From positions 1 to 7,347 of the forward strand of contig CAMBAQ010000094.1 of assembly GCA_945863785.1 (NCBI GenBank): 7,347 nt of DNA. The letters run 5' to 3'. Both the position numbers and the translations under genes were made by a program. Of the stretch, positions 1 through 6,819 are shown in pieces. Source of the DNA: Chthoniobacter flavus (GTDB lineage: Bacteria > Verrucomicrobiota > Verrucomicrobiia > Chthoniobacterales > Terrimicrobiaceae). How positions within the stretch are numbered: position 1 is the first letter of the stretch; each line of letters starts with the position of its first letter. Below the pieces are notes generated by a model. The model searched no databases and was not told the origin of the DNA. It worked only from the letters and a program-made list of their open reading frames with translations.

Positions 1-330
1 GCCAAGCTGGAGCGGGGAGATGTGTTCACCTTGCTCGATACGCCGGTATTCCGAAAGAAGCATCTCCCGTCGATGTTGTCCAAAGCGGCCGCCTTTGCAG
101 AAAAGCAGAAGAGCGTTATTGTTGAAACGGCACAGAAAGTCGCCTCCGAACAAATCGATCGTGAAATCGAGCGGCTTGAGGATTTGAGGGCGATTAACAA
201 CCACGTTCGCCCCGCTGAGATCGAGGCTCTAAAAAGCCTGAAGCTGGCGTTGATGGAATCTCTTTCTGGAGCCACCCTGCGAGCTGATGCGCTCAAACTC
301 GTTCTGCGGGTGAGTGGTAGTCCGAATTGA
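1..330 (+). CDS. rapA: RapA-like SNF2-family RNA polymerase-associated ATPase, C-terminal fragment
   Basis: This is the last 109 codons of a gene that begins left of the window; the reading frame is open from base 1, so no start codon should be assigned here. The fragment is almost entirely helical and charged. It contains an RDIERL-like stretch (QIDREIERLEDLRAIN), then NNHVRPAEIEAL and LRADALKLVL. This order (amphipathic helix, LRAxNxxVRxxEIxxL, and a final LRxDALxLxL) matches the C-terminal domain of RapA/HepA. RapA is the SWI/SNF-type ATPase that binds RNA polymerase and helps recycle it after transcription. The helicase motifs would lie upstream and are not visible, so the ATPase assignment rests on the tail alone. 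The HAD gene starts 43 nt after the stop on the same strand, so the two may be co-transcribed. It could instead be another SNF2 helicase with a RapA-type tail. Confidence 0.68.
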   Translation, partial: AKLERGDVFTLLDTPVFRKKHLPSMLSKAAAFAEKQKSVIVETAQKVASEQIDREIERLEDLRAINNHVRPAEIEALKSLKLALMESLSGATLRADALKLVLRVSGSPN

Positions 331-373
331 AATATTTCGCAACCATCGCGTTCCTAGTGCATTATTTTCAATC

Positions 374-1255
374 ATGAGCGTCCCTCAAAATACGATTGCG
401 ATCATTTACGATTACGATCAAACCCTTTCGCCTTTCTACATGCAGGAGGAAGCGTTGTTTCCGGTCTTTGGCATCAAAGCCTCCCATTTTTGGCAACGCT
501 GTGGTGACTTGGTTCAAAAGCAGGGATTCGACAGCGAGTTGGCATACATGAAGGTGTTGTTGGATTGCCTTGAGATCGATCGTCCAACGAATGCGTATCT
601 GCGGGAACTCGGCGCCCGTCTCACTTTCTACAAGGGGCTTCCGGAGATGTTTGATGAGTTTCAAAAAACGTTACTCAGTCTCGAGCATGTGGCCCATGGG
701 ATAACGGTCGAACACTACATCGTGTCCTCGGGATTGAAGACGCTCATTGAGGGAAGTCGCTTGGCGCCCTATGTCCGCAAAATCTTCGGTTGCGAGTATG
801 CCGTGGATGAAAGCGATCGCATCACATTCCCCAAGCGCGTGATCAGTCACACGCAGAAGACCCAGTTTCTCTTCCGGATCAACAAGGGCATGCTGGAAAT
901 GGATCAGGATGTGAACGATCACATGGACAATGATCTCCGCCCAGTGCCTTTTCAAAACATGATTTACGTGGGCGATGGCCCGACCGATGTGCCGTGTTTT
1001 ACCCTCATGCGCCGCAATGGTGGGCAGGCGATCGCCGTCTATAACCCAGATGATGCCACGAGGGTGAGTTTCAAAAAATGTTACCAACTCTCGACCCATG
1101 CGGATCGGGTCAGAAATATTGCGCCCTCCGATTTTCGAAGCGGCAGTCACCTTCGCTTGCTCCTCGAGGAAATGGTCGTCGAAATCGGCAATAAAATCGT
1201 CCAGCGCCGTCGCGACGATATGGAAGCTGGCACCGTCAAGGCACCTAAGCACTGA
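374..1255 (+). CDS. HAD-superfamily hydrolase (phosphatase-like), substrate unknown
   Basis: A complete 293-residue protein of the haloacid dehalogenase superfamily. Motif I is IIYDYDQTLSP, with the presumed nucleophile D13 and acid/base D15 (DxDxT pattern). Motif II is probably IVSSG at S118-S119. Motif IV is YVGDGPTDVPCF, with Mg-binding D201 and D205. A lysine near residues 154-162 may serve as motif III. The roughly 100 residues between motifs I and II are mostly helical, as expected for a C1-type cap, and the GDGxTD form resembles phosphoserine phosphatase-like HADs. Family knowledge predicts Mg-dependent phosphoester hydrolysis in the cytosol; the substrate cannot be read from sequence. 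I chose the ATG at 374 (MSVPQNTIAIIYDYDQ) because it places motif I about 10 residues from the N-terminus. The frame is open back to a GTG at 314, which would overlap the rapA stop and add a 20-residue extension not typical of the family. No Shine-Dalgarno sequence precedes the ATG; the leader is AT-rich. Confidence 0.85.
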   Translation: MSVPQNTIAIIYDYDQTLSPFYMQEEALFPVFGIKASHFWQRCGDLVQKQGFDSELAYMKVLLDCLEIDRPTNAYLRELGARLTFYKGLPEMFDEFQKTLLSLEHVAHGITVEHYIVSSGLKTLIEGSRLAPYVRKIFGCEYAVDESDRITFPKRVISHTQKTQFLFRINKGMLEMDQDVNDHMDNDLRPVPFQNMIYVGDGPTDVPCFTLMRRNGGQAIAVYNPDDATRVSFKKCYQLSTHADRVRNIAPSDFRSGSHLRLLLEEMVVEIGNKIVQRRRDDMEAGTVKAPKH

Positions 1256-1337
1256 GGCGCTATACTTGAAGGGGGTCTTGAATGGCGGTTATGCAAGTAA
1301 GCGCATGGTGTGCAATGATATATAGTTTAATATTTTG

Positions 1338-1371
1338 AATCCCCGTGGTGTCTTCAAATGGGATGGGGATT
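1338..1371. other. Inverted repeat, possible terminator of the HAD transcript
   Basis: AATCCCC at 1338-1344 is exactly complementary to GGGGATT at 1365-1371. One G-U and one further pair inside extend the stem to about 9 bp, with a loop of roughly 16 nt. It lies about 80 nt after the HAD stop codon. No T-run follows on the plus strand, so it is not a canonical intrinsic terminator. It may be an RNA 3'-end structure or chance. Confidence 0.25.
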
Positions 1372-1451
1372 GGGATGCGATGCACAAGGGGACGTAGCCT
1401 AAAAACCTTGAGATTTTTCATGTAAATCCAAGGTGGTTCTCGATTTTATTC

Positions 1452-1481
1452 CAGTTGGCAGAGGTGGTTTGTTGCCAACTG
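1452..1481 (-). terminator. Stem-loop just downstream of fkp, possible operon 3' end
   Basis: CAGTTGGCA at 1452-1460 pairs perfectly with TGCCAACTG at 1473-1481: nine base pairs around a 12-nt loop. On the minus strand the stem begins 12 nt after the fkp TAG stop (1494-1496), which is where an operon terminator is expected. However, the bases after the stem on that strand are A-rich (GAATAAAATCG), not a U-run. It is therefore a candidate processed or Rho-dependent 3' end, or a transcript-stabilising hairpin, not a textbook intrinsic terminator. Confidence 0.4.
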
Positions 1482-1493
1482 CCAAGTCGCGTT

Positions 1494-4349
1494 CTAACTG
1501 CGCGTGATTTGGAGGCCGGACGAAGAAATGGAGAAGTCCACAAAGCGTGCGCGGGGGTTAGGGGGAGTGGATGTGAGTTTTTCGCGAATACGGTTGCCGG
1601 CCTCTTCATCCTTAGCGAGGAGGAGCATGTAACCGCCTCCGCCGGCTCCGAGGAGTTTGACGCCGTCGGTGTAGTCTTTCACGGAAGAGGTAATTGAGGC
1701 GACAGCCGGAGGGTTGGTTCCTGCATCGAGGGCTTGGTTCAGCTCCCAACTGGTCTGCACGACTCGGCAAAGGTCGGTCCAGTTTTCCTTTTGGATGGAT
1801 TGGTAGGCGGCCCGTGCGTGGTTGCGTATGGCGAAGAGGACTTCCATCTTCGAGTGAGAGTTTAGGAGCATGCCGCGAACGATTTCCTGAAGGATGTTTT
1901 TGGCTACGCGGGTCATCCCTGTGTAGTAGAGCAGGGCCATGCGATTAGCGGTGAGGGGACCGAGCAGTTGCTCTGGAAGCCAGCGCACAGAGGGAATTTG
2001 ATCCAGTCCCGGCATCGTCTCCACTAGTTTTACCCCATGGTAGATGCCGCCAGCCTGATCTTGCCAACCGCCACCGGAGGTTAGCATTTGCTCGAGGGCC
2101 ATGGTTCGCCGGAAAATCTCCTCCCGATCCCAACCTAGGCCGCCGGTCGAAGCGAGAGCGGCGAGTAAGGTGGCGGAGAGGACGCTGCTGGTGCCAAGAC
2201 CCGATCCCTTAGGCGTGGCAGCAAGGAGCGAGACTTCAATGCCGCCCCCGAACTCACCCAGTAATTGATCCAACGTAGCTGGGGCCCCTCGATGAAAGCG
2301 GGGGTGGAAACCTGCGAGGCAGAAGGCGGCCTTCGCGAGGGAAAAGGCATCGCCAACTTGCGAGCAATTCTCGAGTTCAGCAAAAGAGCGAACCACTGTC
2401 TGGGCTCCGAGATCAATGGAGCGGATGAGGATGTGGCGTTCTTGGCAAACTTTGGCAAAAACTTGTACTGGGGGTTGGCCATTGAGATCGACACCGAGAT
2501 TCACAACAGCGCCACCGTGTTTCAGGCAGAAGGGGGCAGTATCACTCCACCCCCCCGCCAGATCCAGACGAACGGGAGAGCGCGCCCAGAGGATTTGGTC
2601 GTCGATCAGAGAGTTTTGAGGAGCGATGGGTCGGCAGAAATCGATAATGCGTTCCGAAAGCGCGGCGAAGGCTTGGCGCTCCGCATTCGATCCGTCCAGC
2701 TTGCGCGAGCGCTGCACGGAGGAAAGGAAAGCTTGTTCGTGCATGCGGCGCAGTGCGTCGCTTGTGTCCGCTGTGGGTAATGGCAATTCGTGGGGGCCCG
2801 CTGCGTAAATCCCTGCCGCATTTTCGAGATCCACGCGGAAAAAGGGATTGCTGGAACGGTGTTCCCAAAAGCGCTGAGAGGCTTTAGCGGAGAGTTCGCG
2901 GCGTTGCGAGAGCAGTCTTGCCAGATTAACTTGCTCGCCGATTTCTCGCGCGCTGAATCGGGGCGCTTCGAGCCAAGCCTCTGCCGCTCCTGGCTGAGCT
3001 TTCCCACTCAAAAGCCAATCAATCCATGACGAGGTCAGGTTTTCTGTCGAAGCAAAAATCGGCGCCTCCTGAATGTCCGTGCCGGGGGCGATGCCAGCTT
3101 GAGATAAAGAAAGACCACGCTTTTCAAACCACTCGAGTGCCGGACGCCCCATCCAGAGAGCCTTTTCAATCGGGCCGGAAAAGGGATCGTCGAAACCATA
3201 GTTGCGAATCACGAAGGCGCCTTCACCGACGGGAACGCAGTCGATGCAGTCACCGGGCGCAAGGGAAAAGGACCATTCACCCTCAGGCAGACCGGTGAGC
3301 GCATTTTCTCCGGAGGGCAGAAAGTCATCCGGCAGGGCGCAATTTTCTATCCACAGCATGCGGTGATCGGGCGAGCGCTTTTTGAAGGCGAAGCTCGAGT
3401 TGAGCACATACATGTCGGGATGCGGCTTTCTAAGAAAATCATCCTGCTCGATGCGTCCGGTGGATCGGTTTTGCAAACCCGATAGGGATTCGATCATCTG
3501 TCGGGTGGTGCCAAAATGGTAAAACTCCGCGCCGGCCATCGGAACGATCGCCACAGATAGAGCGTTGATCTCGGGGTCGGTTTCGACGGGGGTTTTTCCT
3601 AGTGCGGGACCGAATTGGGCATACAGCTCGTAGTTGGTTGCGCGATCGCCAGCGAATCCATCACCTTGCCATCCGCAACGCTTCATCAGCAAGCTCGCGG
3701 CCTTCGCGCTCAGGAGCCAGAGCCCCGTATCCACAAAATAGGAATAGTCCGCCGCGAGTTCGCGGATTTTTTCTGGAGTGGGCTTTTGTAGGAAAAAGGC
3801 GACTTCGCCCTGCGATCCTCGGGGTGAGAAAAAGACCCCAAAATGAGACGCGACTTCCGGGCTGACCATCATTCCAAATCCGACGACATCGGCTTGAGGA
3901 ATGTTGGGCATTTCGTCGGGAAACTTTAAAAATACATCACCGCTCGCTATGAGGATTTTGGCGGAGTCGGGAGCTTGTGCGAGGATGCGGGCGTAGTCAT
4001 CGGCCTGAAGATCGAGAAGGGTCTGATCCAACCGCTGCCCATGCGACCAGCGCATCACGGGCACGGGCATGAGTGCCTTGCCTGTGGCTGCATAGCTGGG
4101 TAGGCGGCGGCCCTGTCCGCCTGCCAATAGTACCAATCGCTTTTTTGCTTCCAACCACTCGTCAAAAGTTCCCCCATCGGCGGTCCAAGCATCGGAGAGA
4201 AGTTGAGCGATGCCGCCGCCCGAGCCGAGTTTTCCACCTGGCGGGTCGCAGGTCGCGAACCACGGGCGTGGGGCATCGGGAAAAAGGGTCGAGAAATCCC
4301 TCGCCATCGCCGGCGGAAGAGAGAGGAGATATTGGAATGCCTTGGACAC
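1494..4349 (-). CDS. fkp: Bifunctional L-fucokinase / L-fucose-1-phosphate guanylyltransferase (Fkp)
   Basis: This 951-residue cytosolic enzyme phosphorylates free L-fucose with ATP to fucose-1-phosphate and joins that to GTP, giving GDP-L-fucose (the salvage route). The N-terminal half is the pyrophosphorylase: LGSGGG at 41-46, LLAGGQGRRLP at 74-84 and GKALMPVP at 90-97 form the nucleotidyltransferase-like core. They are followed by IASGDVF (134-140) and a β-rich region around 300-390 containing LWIEN. The C-terminal half, from about 585, is a GHMP kinase: SPVRLDLAGGWSDTAP (591-606), the ATP-loop motif PKGSGLGTSS (713-722), GGGWQDQAGG (759-768, with candidate catalytic D764) and GAGGGG (901-906). 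Length, domain order and the C-terminal end (NPRARFVDFS...ITRS) match the Bacteroides fragilis Fkp I remember, so the gene looks intact. The start is GTG; an internal ATG at codon 15 is less likely because the family-conserved LLSLPP lies before it. It begins 11 nt after khpB with no Shine-Dalgarno sequence, suggesting coupled expression. Confidence 0.93.
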   Translation of the reverse strand: MSKAFQYLLSLPPAMARDFSTLFPDAPRPWFATCDPPGGKLGSGGGIAQLLSDAWTADGGTFDEWLEAKKRLVLLAGGQGRRLPSYAATGKALMPVPVMRWSHGQRLDQTLLDLQADDYARILAQAPDSAKILIASGDVFLKFPDEMPNIPQADVVGFGMMVSPEVASHFGVFFSPRGSQGEVAFFLQKPTPEKIRELAADYSYFVDTGLWLLSAKAASLLMKRCGWQGDGFAGDRATNYELYAQFGPALGKTPVETDPEINALSVAIVPMAGAEFYHFGTTRQMIESLSGLQNRSTGRIEQDDFLRKPHPDMYVLNSSFAFKKRSPDHRMLWIENCALPDDFLPSGENALTGLPEGEWSFSLAPGDCIDCVPVGEGAFVIRNYGFDDPFSGPIEKALWMGRPALEWFEKRGLSLSQAGIAPGTDIQEAPIFASTENLTSSWIDWLLSGKAQPGAAEAWLEAPRFSAREIGEQVNLARLLSQRRELSAKASQRFWEHRSSNPFFRVDLENAAGIYAAGPHELPLPTADTSDALRRMHEQAFLSSVQRSRKLDGSNAERQAFAALSERIIDFCRPIAPQNSLIDDQILWARSPVRLDLAGGWSDTAPFCLKHGGAVVNLGVDLNGQPPVQVFAKVCQERHILIRSIDLGAQTVVRSFAELENCSQVGDAFSLAKAAFCLAGFHPRFHRGAPATLDQLLGEFGGGIEVSLLAATPKGSGLGTSSVLSATLLAALASTGGLGWDREEIFRRTMALEQMLTSGGGWQDQAGGIYHGVKLVETMPGLDQIPSVRWLPEQLLGPLTANRMALLYYTGMTRVAKNILQEIVRGMLLNSHSKMEVLFAIRNHARAAYQSIQKENWTDLCRVVQTSWELNQALDAGTNPPAVASITSSVKDYTDGVKLLGAGGGGYMLLLAKDEEAGNRIREKLTSTPPNPRARFVDFSISSSGLQITRS

Positions 4350-4360
4350 GCGGAGTGGGG

Positions 4361-4825
4361 CTATTCGGCGGCTCTCGCTGCTTGGCGTTTACGCAACGTG
4401 ATGCGTTTCACGCGCGAGTCATCCTGAGGGCTCCAGGTCATGACTTCAGGGTCATCCTTGAAGGCGTTGTGCACGATCCTTCTGTCGTAGGAATTGAGGG
4501 GATCCGTCTGGATGGACCGTCCGGTGACGCGCACGGCTTTCGCGAGTTGTTGGACGTTGGCGACGAGGGCGTCGTCGCGCATCGCGCGGAAGTGCTCGAT
4601 ATCAACAAAAACGCGGGGCGCCGGAGGTGTCTGAGCCAAAAGAATCCGGTTAACAAGATACTGGAGATCATCTAGCACTTCCTCGCGGCGACCGATGAGG
4701 CGGTCGGGCTCGCGGGTGAAAATCTGCAGCACCTGCTGTCCATCCCTTTGCTCCTCTTGAATAGTAACGGCAAATCCGAGGTAACCAAGAAGGGTGTCGA
4801 GAATTTCAGCAGGACTTGGGTTCAT
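4361..4825 (-). CDS. khpB: KhpB/Jag-type RNA-binding protein (KH + R3H domains), short form
   Basis: A 154-residue cytosolic RNA-binding protein of the Jag/SpoIIIJ-associated (KhpB, EloR) family. Residues about 1-65 form the KH-like domain, ending in DRLIGRREEVLDDLQYLVNR (41-60), the counterpart of the family's LIGkrGxtLdaLQyLvn. Residues about 75-146 form the R3H domain, with the R-x3-H signature at R115 and H119 in SYDRRIVHNAF, followed by a basic tail. There is no N-terminal Jag-N domain or linker, so it is shorter than the Firmicutes proteins. The KH GxxG loop reads G45-R-R-E48, with glutamate where glycine is usual, which could weaken RNA contact. The family is found next to yidC in many phyla and is linked to RNA binding and cell-envelope regulation; its targets here are unknown. 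The ATG overlaps the yidC stop as ATGA, fixing the start and implying coupling. Confidence 0.88.
   Translation of the reverse strand: MNPSPAEILDTLLGYLGFAVTIQEEQRDGQQVLQIFTREPDRLIGRREEVLDDLQYLVNRILLAQTPPAPRVFVDIEHFRAMRDDALVANVQQLAKAVRVTGRSIQTDPLNSYDRRIVHNAFKDDPEVMTWSPQDDSRVKRITLRKRQAARAAE
4822..4825 (-). promoter_or_regulatory. ATGA stop/start overlap, yidC to khpB
   Basis: On the minus strand the yidC TGA stop (4822-4824) shares bases with the khpB ATG (4823-4825). No Shine-Dalgarno sequence precedes this ATG (the leader reads AAACCTCCTACACC). Termination-reinitiation by the same ribosome is therefore the likely way khpB is translated, tying its level to that of YidC. Confidence 0.7.
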
Positions 4826-6561
4826 GGTGTAGGAGGTTTCTTAGATTTTTTCTTGGCGATCTGCGCCTCGCGTTTGGCAACGATACTTTTCTTTTCCAAG
4901 GTCGGCAGTGGTTGGTTTCGTGTGAAATACAGCTGCACGATAGAGAAAAGATTCTGCGTTGTCCAATAAAGCGCGAGTCCGCTGGCGTAGTTATAGCAGA
5001 ACACCAGAAAGATGATCGGCATGAAATAAAATATGCGCTGCTGCATGGCATCGCCTGTTTTGGGCGTGATGATCATTTGCCAGACCATGGTTCCGGCCAT
5101 GAGGAGAGGCAGAATATTGATCGGGAAGCCAAGCAGGTGCGTGATCGTATCGGGTTGGGAAAGATCCACGACCCAGAAGAACGAGCTGTTCCTCAGCTCG
5201 ATGGCGGTGCCGAGCATGGCATAAAAACCGAAGAAAATCGGGATTTGGATGAGCATCGGAAGGCACCCGCTGAACGGATTGACGCCATATTCCTTATAGA
5301 GCTTCATCGTCTCCTCGTTCAATTTCTGCGGGTTGTCCTTATGTTTCTCCCGCATTTCAGTCATCTTCGGAGACAGGGCCGCCATTTTCCGCATTTCCTT
5401 GGTGGCCTTGTTTTGAACCGGCCAGAGCACGGATTTAATCAGGATCGTGAGGACAATGATCGATGCGGCGTAGTTGCCTAGAAGTCCGTGAAGTCCATTC
5501 ATGGACCAGAGAAGAAACTCGCTCACGAATCCGAACATCCCGAAATTCATAACTTTGTCCTGCGTGGCGCCGAGTTTGCGCAGAAGCGGCAGTTCTTTCG
5601 GTCCGGCGTAAATCTCAAACGAGCGGGTGACGACCTCGCCCGCAGCCAAAGTGAAGCCTTTGGACTTGAGGCCACCCTGGATTCCAAAATTCGGAGTGTC
5701 ATTCAATTTGGGTGCGTCGAACCTCATGGACCATACAGAGTGGGACTGCGTGGCATCCTTGGGAGTGATGATGGTGCAAAAATACTGGCTCGTCACGGCG
5801 ACCCATTCGATGTCCGGCTTCGTCTCCTCGTAGAGCGGACGCAGGCCATGGATCGGGATACCAATGAGCGGGACCGAGCTGGCAGAGAACCAGTTCACGT
5901 CGATGCTCGTCATGCTTCCGCCATGTGCCCAGTTCAAACAGGTATACATTGGGAGGTCATTCACGTGAAGCGGAGCGGCTCCGCCGGTGCCGATAAAAAA
6001 TTCGGGAACTTGAAGGGGGGCGGTGCCCGGATTTTTGAAGGTGACATCTAGGGTGATGGCGTAGGGCTTTTCCTTGTTCTCGCCCATCGGGACAGTGAAA
6101 CGCTTGGCGATCTCGAGGCCGCCGGGTTGTTTGCTGGAGAAGACGGCCTCGCCTTTGGCGGGGTCGGTGGTCATCTCAAATCCGCCTAGAACTTCGCCGG
6201 GATTAAAGCCGAGGCCCCCAATCGGCATCGAGCGGCTGCGATTCAAGGAGACATGGGATTCATTTTCGCCCTTGTGCATACGAAGGACAACTTGCTCGAT
6301 GCCTCCGGTGCCGTTGTTGAAAATAAATTCCGCATTCTCGTTCGAGAGAGATTCCGCGCGTGCGGCAATCGTGGCTTCGGAGGGTGGGGGTGTTGCAGGC
6401 GTGGAGTTCACCGCAGTCGTTGCCAATGGAGCGGGGGTCGCTGACGCCGTTGCTGCGTTGGCTTTGGCCAGTTGGGGTTTGTAGTATTTGCTCACATACC
6501 ATTGCCAGGCGAAGAGGCCGGCAACAGAGAGAGCGATGGCGATCCAAGATTTACGATCCAT
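4822..6561 (-). CDS. yidC: Membrane protein insertase YidC/Oxa1 family
   Basis: A 579-residue inner-membrane insertase that places proteins in the bilayer alone or with SecYEG. Residues 5-23 form the N-terminal membrane anchor. An Ala/Thr/Pro-rich linker follows (about 33-63), then the β-rich periplasmic domain (about 75-320) typical of diderm YidC. The conserved Oxa1 core runs from about 340 to 548: a segment around 342-362, TM2 (SIIVLTILIKSVLWPV, 367-382), the charged cytoplasmic hairpin (KATKEMRKMAALSPKMTEMR), the PMLIQIPIFFGFYAML segment (435-450), and segments near 480-500 and 508-545. The core arginine of the hydrophilic groove aligns with K376. The tail (551-579) is rich in lysine, as in YidC proteins that contact ribosomes. 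The ATG at 6561 gives a normal N-terminus (MDRKSW). It lies 9 nt after yidD, with an AT-rich leader and no Shine-Dalgarno sequence. Length is normal for a diderm YidC. Confidence 0.97.
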   Translation of the reverse strand: MDRKSWIAIALSVAGLFAWQWYVSKYYKPQLAKANAATASATPAPLATTAVNSTPATPPPSEATIAARAESLSNENAEFIFNNGTGGIEQVVLRMHKGENESHVSLNRSRSMPIGGLGFNPGEVLGGFEMTTDPAKGEAVFSSKQPGGLEIAKRFTVPMGENKEKPYAITLDVTFKNPGTAPLQVPEFFIGTGGAAPLHVNDLPMYTCLNWAHGGSMTSIDVNWFSASSVPLIGIPIHGLRPLYEETKPDIEWVAVTSQYFCTIITPKDATQSHSVWSMRFDAPKLNDTPNFGIQGGLKSKGFTLAAGEVVTRSFEIYAGPKELPLLRKLGATQDKVMNFGMFGFVSEFLLWSMNGLHGLLGNYAASIIVLTILIKSVLWPVQNKATKEMRKMAALSPKMTEMREKHKDNPQKLNEETMKLYKEYGVNPFSGCLPMLIQIPIFFGFYAMLGTAIELRNSSFFWVVDLSQPDTITHLLGFPINILPLLMAGTMVWQMIITPKTGDAMQQRIFYFMPIIFLVFCYNYASGLALYWTTQNLFSIVQLYFTRNQPLPTLEKKSIVAKREAQIAKKKSKKPPTP

Positions 6562-6570
6562 TAATTTATT

Positions 6571-6819
6571 CTAAGTGAGAGGCTTGAAGGCGGGCGGGAC
6601 GGGGTCGTAACCACATCCGCCCCAGGGGTGACACCGCAAAATGCGGCGTATCCCGAGGAAGGTTCCCTGCATGGTGCTGTGTGTACGCAGGGCCTCGAGG
6701 AAATAGTGTGAACAGGAGGGGCTGTATCGGCAACCGCAACCGGGCCCGCAAAGTACCTGTAACAAAGGCGAGAGGGCGAGTTGGTAAAACCAGATCACGG
6801 ATGTAAGCAGAAATTTCAT
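6571..6819 (-). CDS. yidD: Membrane protein insertion efficiency factor YidD
   Basis: An 82-residue protein of the YidD family, thought to sit at the inner face of the membrane and assist YidC-dependent insertion. An N-terminal amphipathic/hydrophobic stretch (MKFLLTSVIWFYQLALSP) is followed by the Cys-rich core: CGCRYSPSCSHY (residues 28-39), GIRRILRCHPWGGCGYDPVP (56-75). These match the family's CRYxPTCSxY and RCxPxxxGGxDPVP signatures. The ATG at 6819 was chosen because it gives the family's usual N-terminus and forms an ATGA overlap with the rnpA stop. The frame is open 15 codons further upstream to another ATG (6864), but that extension would lie inside rnpA and has no family character. 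The stop is 9 nt before yidC. Confidence 0.95.
   Translation of the reverse strand: MKFLLTSVIWFYQLALSPLLQVLCGPGCGCRYSPSCSHYFLEALRTHSTMQGTFLGIRRILRCHPWGGCGYDPVPPAFKPLT
6816..6819 (-). promoter_or_regulatory. ATGA stop/start overlap, rnpA to yidD
   Basis: The rnpA TGA (6816-6818) overlaps the yidD ATG (6817-6819) on the minus strand. No Shine-Dalgarno sequence lies upstream of this ATG (the leader reads TTTTGCCGTCTGCCGA), so translational coupling is the likely route to YidD. Confidence 0.7.

Larger units (their letters stand above)
1256..1493. other. Convergent intergenic region, no gene seen
   Basis: This 238-nt stretch lies between the 3' ends of the plus-strand HAD gene and the minus-strand fkp gene. 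It is more AT-rich in places than the flanking genes, for example around 1316-1340. Short frames crossing it on either strand have no recognisable protein features. It contains several inverted repeats: a small one with a 3-nt loop at 1301-1313 followed by an A/T-rich run, one at 1338-1371, and the strongest at 1452-1481. The simplest reading is a bidirectional transcription-end region. I see no promoter that would serve a gene in the window. Confidence 0.6.

Noticed and set aside
314..373. Upstream GTG start extending the HAD protein by 20 residues
   Set aside because: The extension (starting VVRIEIFRNHRV) overlaps the rapA stop and pushes motif I away from the N-terminus; the ATG at 374 fits the family better.
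671..1252. 193-codon minus-strand open frame opposite the HAD gene
   Set aside because: The plus-strand frame contains complete HAD motifs; the opposite frame shows no recognisable domain.
1260..1340. Possible plus-strand promoter with TTGAAT and a TATATA stretch
   Set aside because: No gene lies downstream on that strand before the convergent fkp gene, and the spacing between the elements is not convincing.
2265..2780. 171-codon plus-strand open frame opposite fkp
   Set aside because: fkp is continuous and aligns with its family through this region; the antisense product has no recognisable features.
4826..4840. CCTCCT (anti-Shine-Dalgarno-like) in the mRNA before khpB, with a similar CCTCCTTCC before rnpA
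   Set aside because: Both are explained by the codons of the upstream proteins (Lys-Pro-Pro in YidC, Arg-Leu-Leu-Pro in bL34); two occurrences are not enough to propose a regulatory element.
4816..5481. 221-codon open frame on the plus strand, antisense to yidC
   Set aside because: It lies wholly opposite a confident yidC, its translation is low-complexity and charged (H/R/D-rich) with no family motif, and it is best explained as a shadow of the coding frame.
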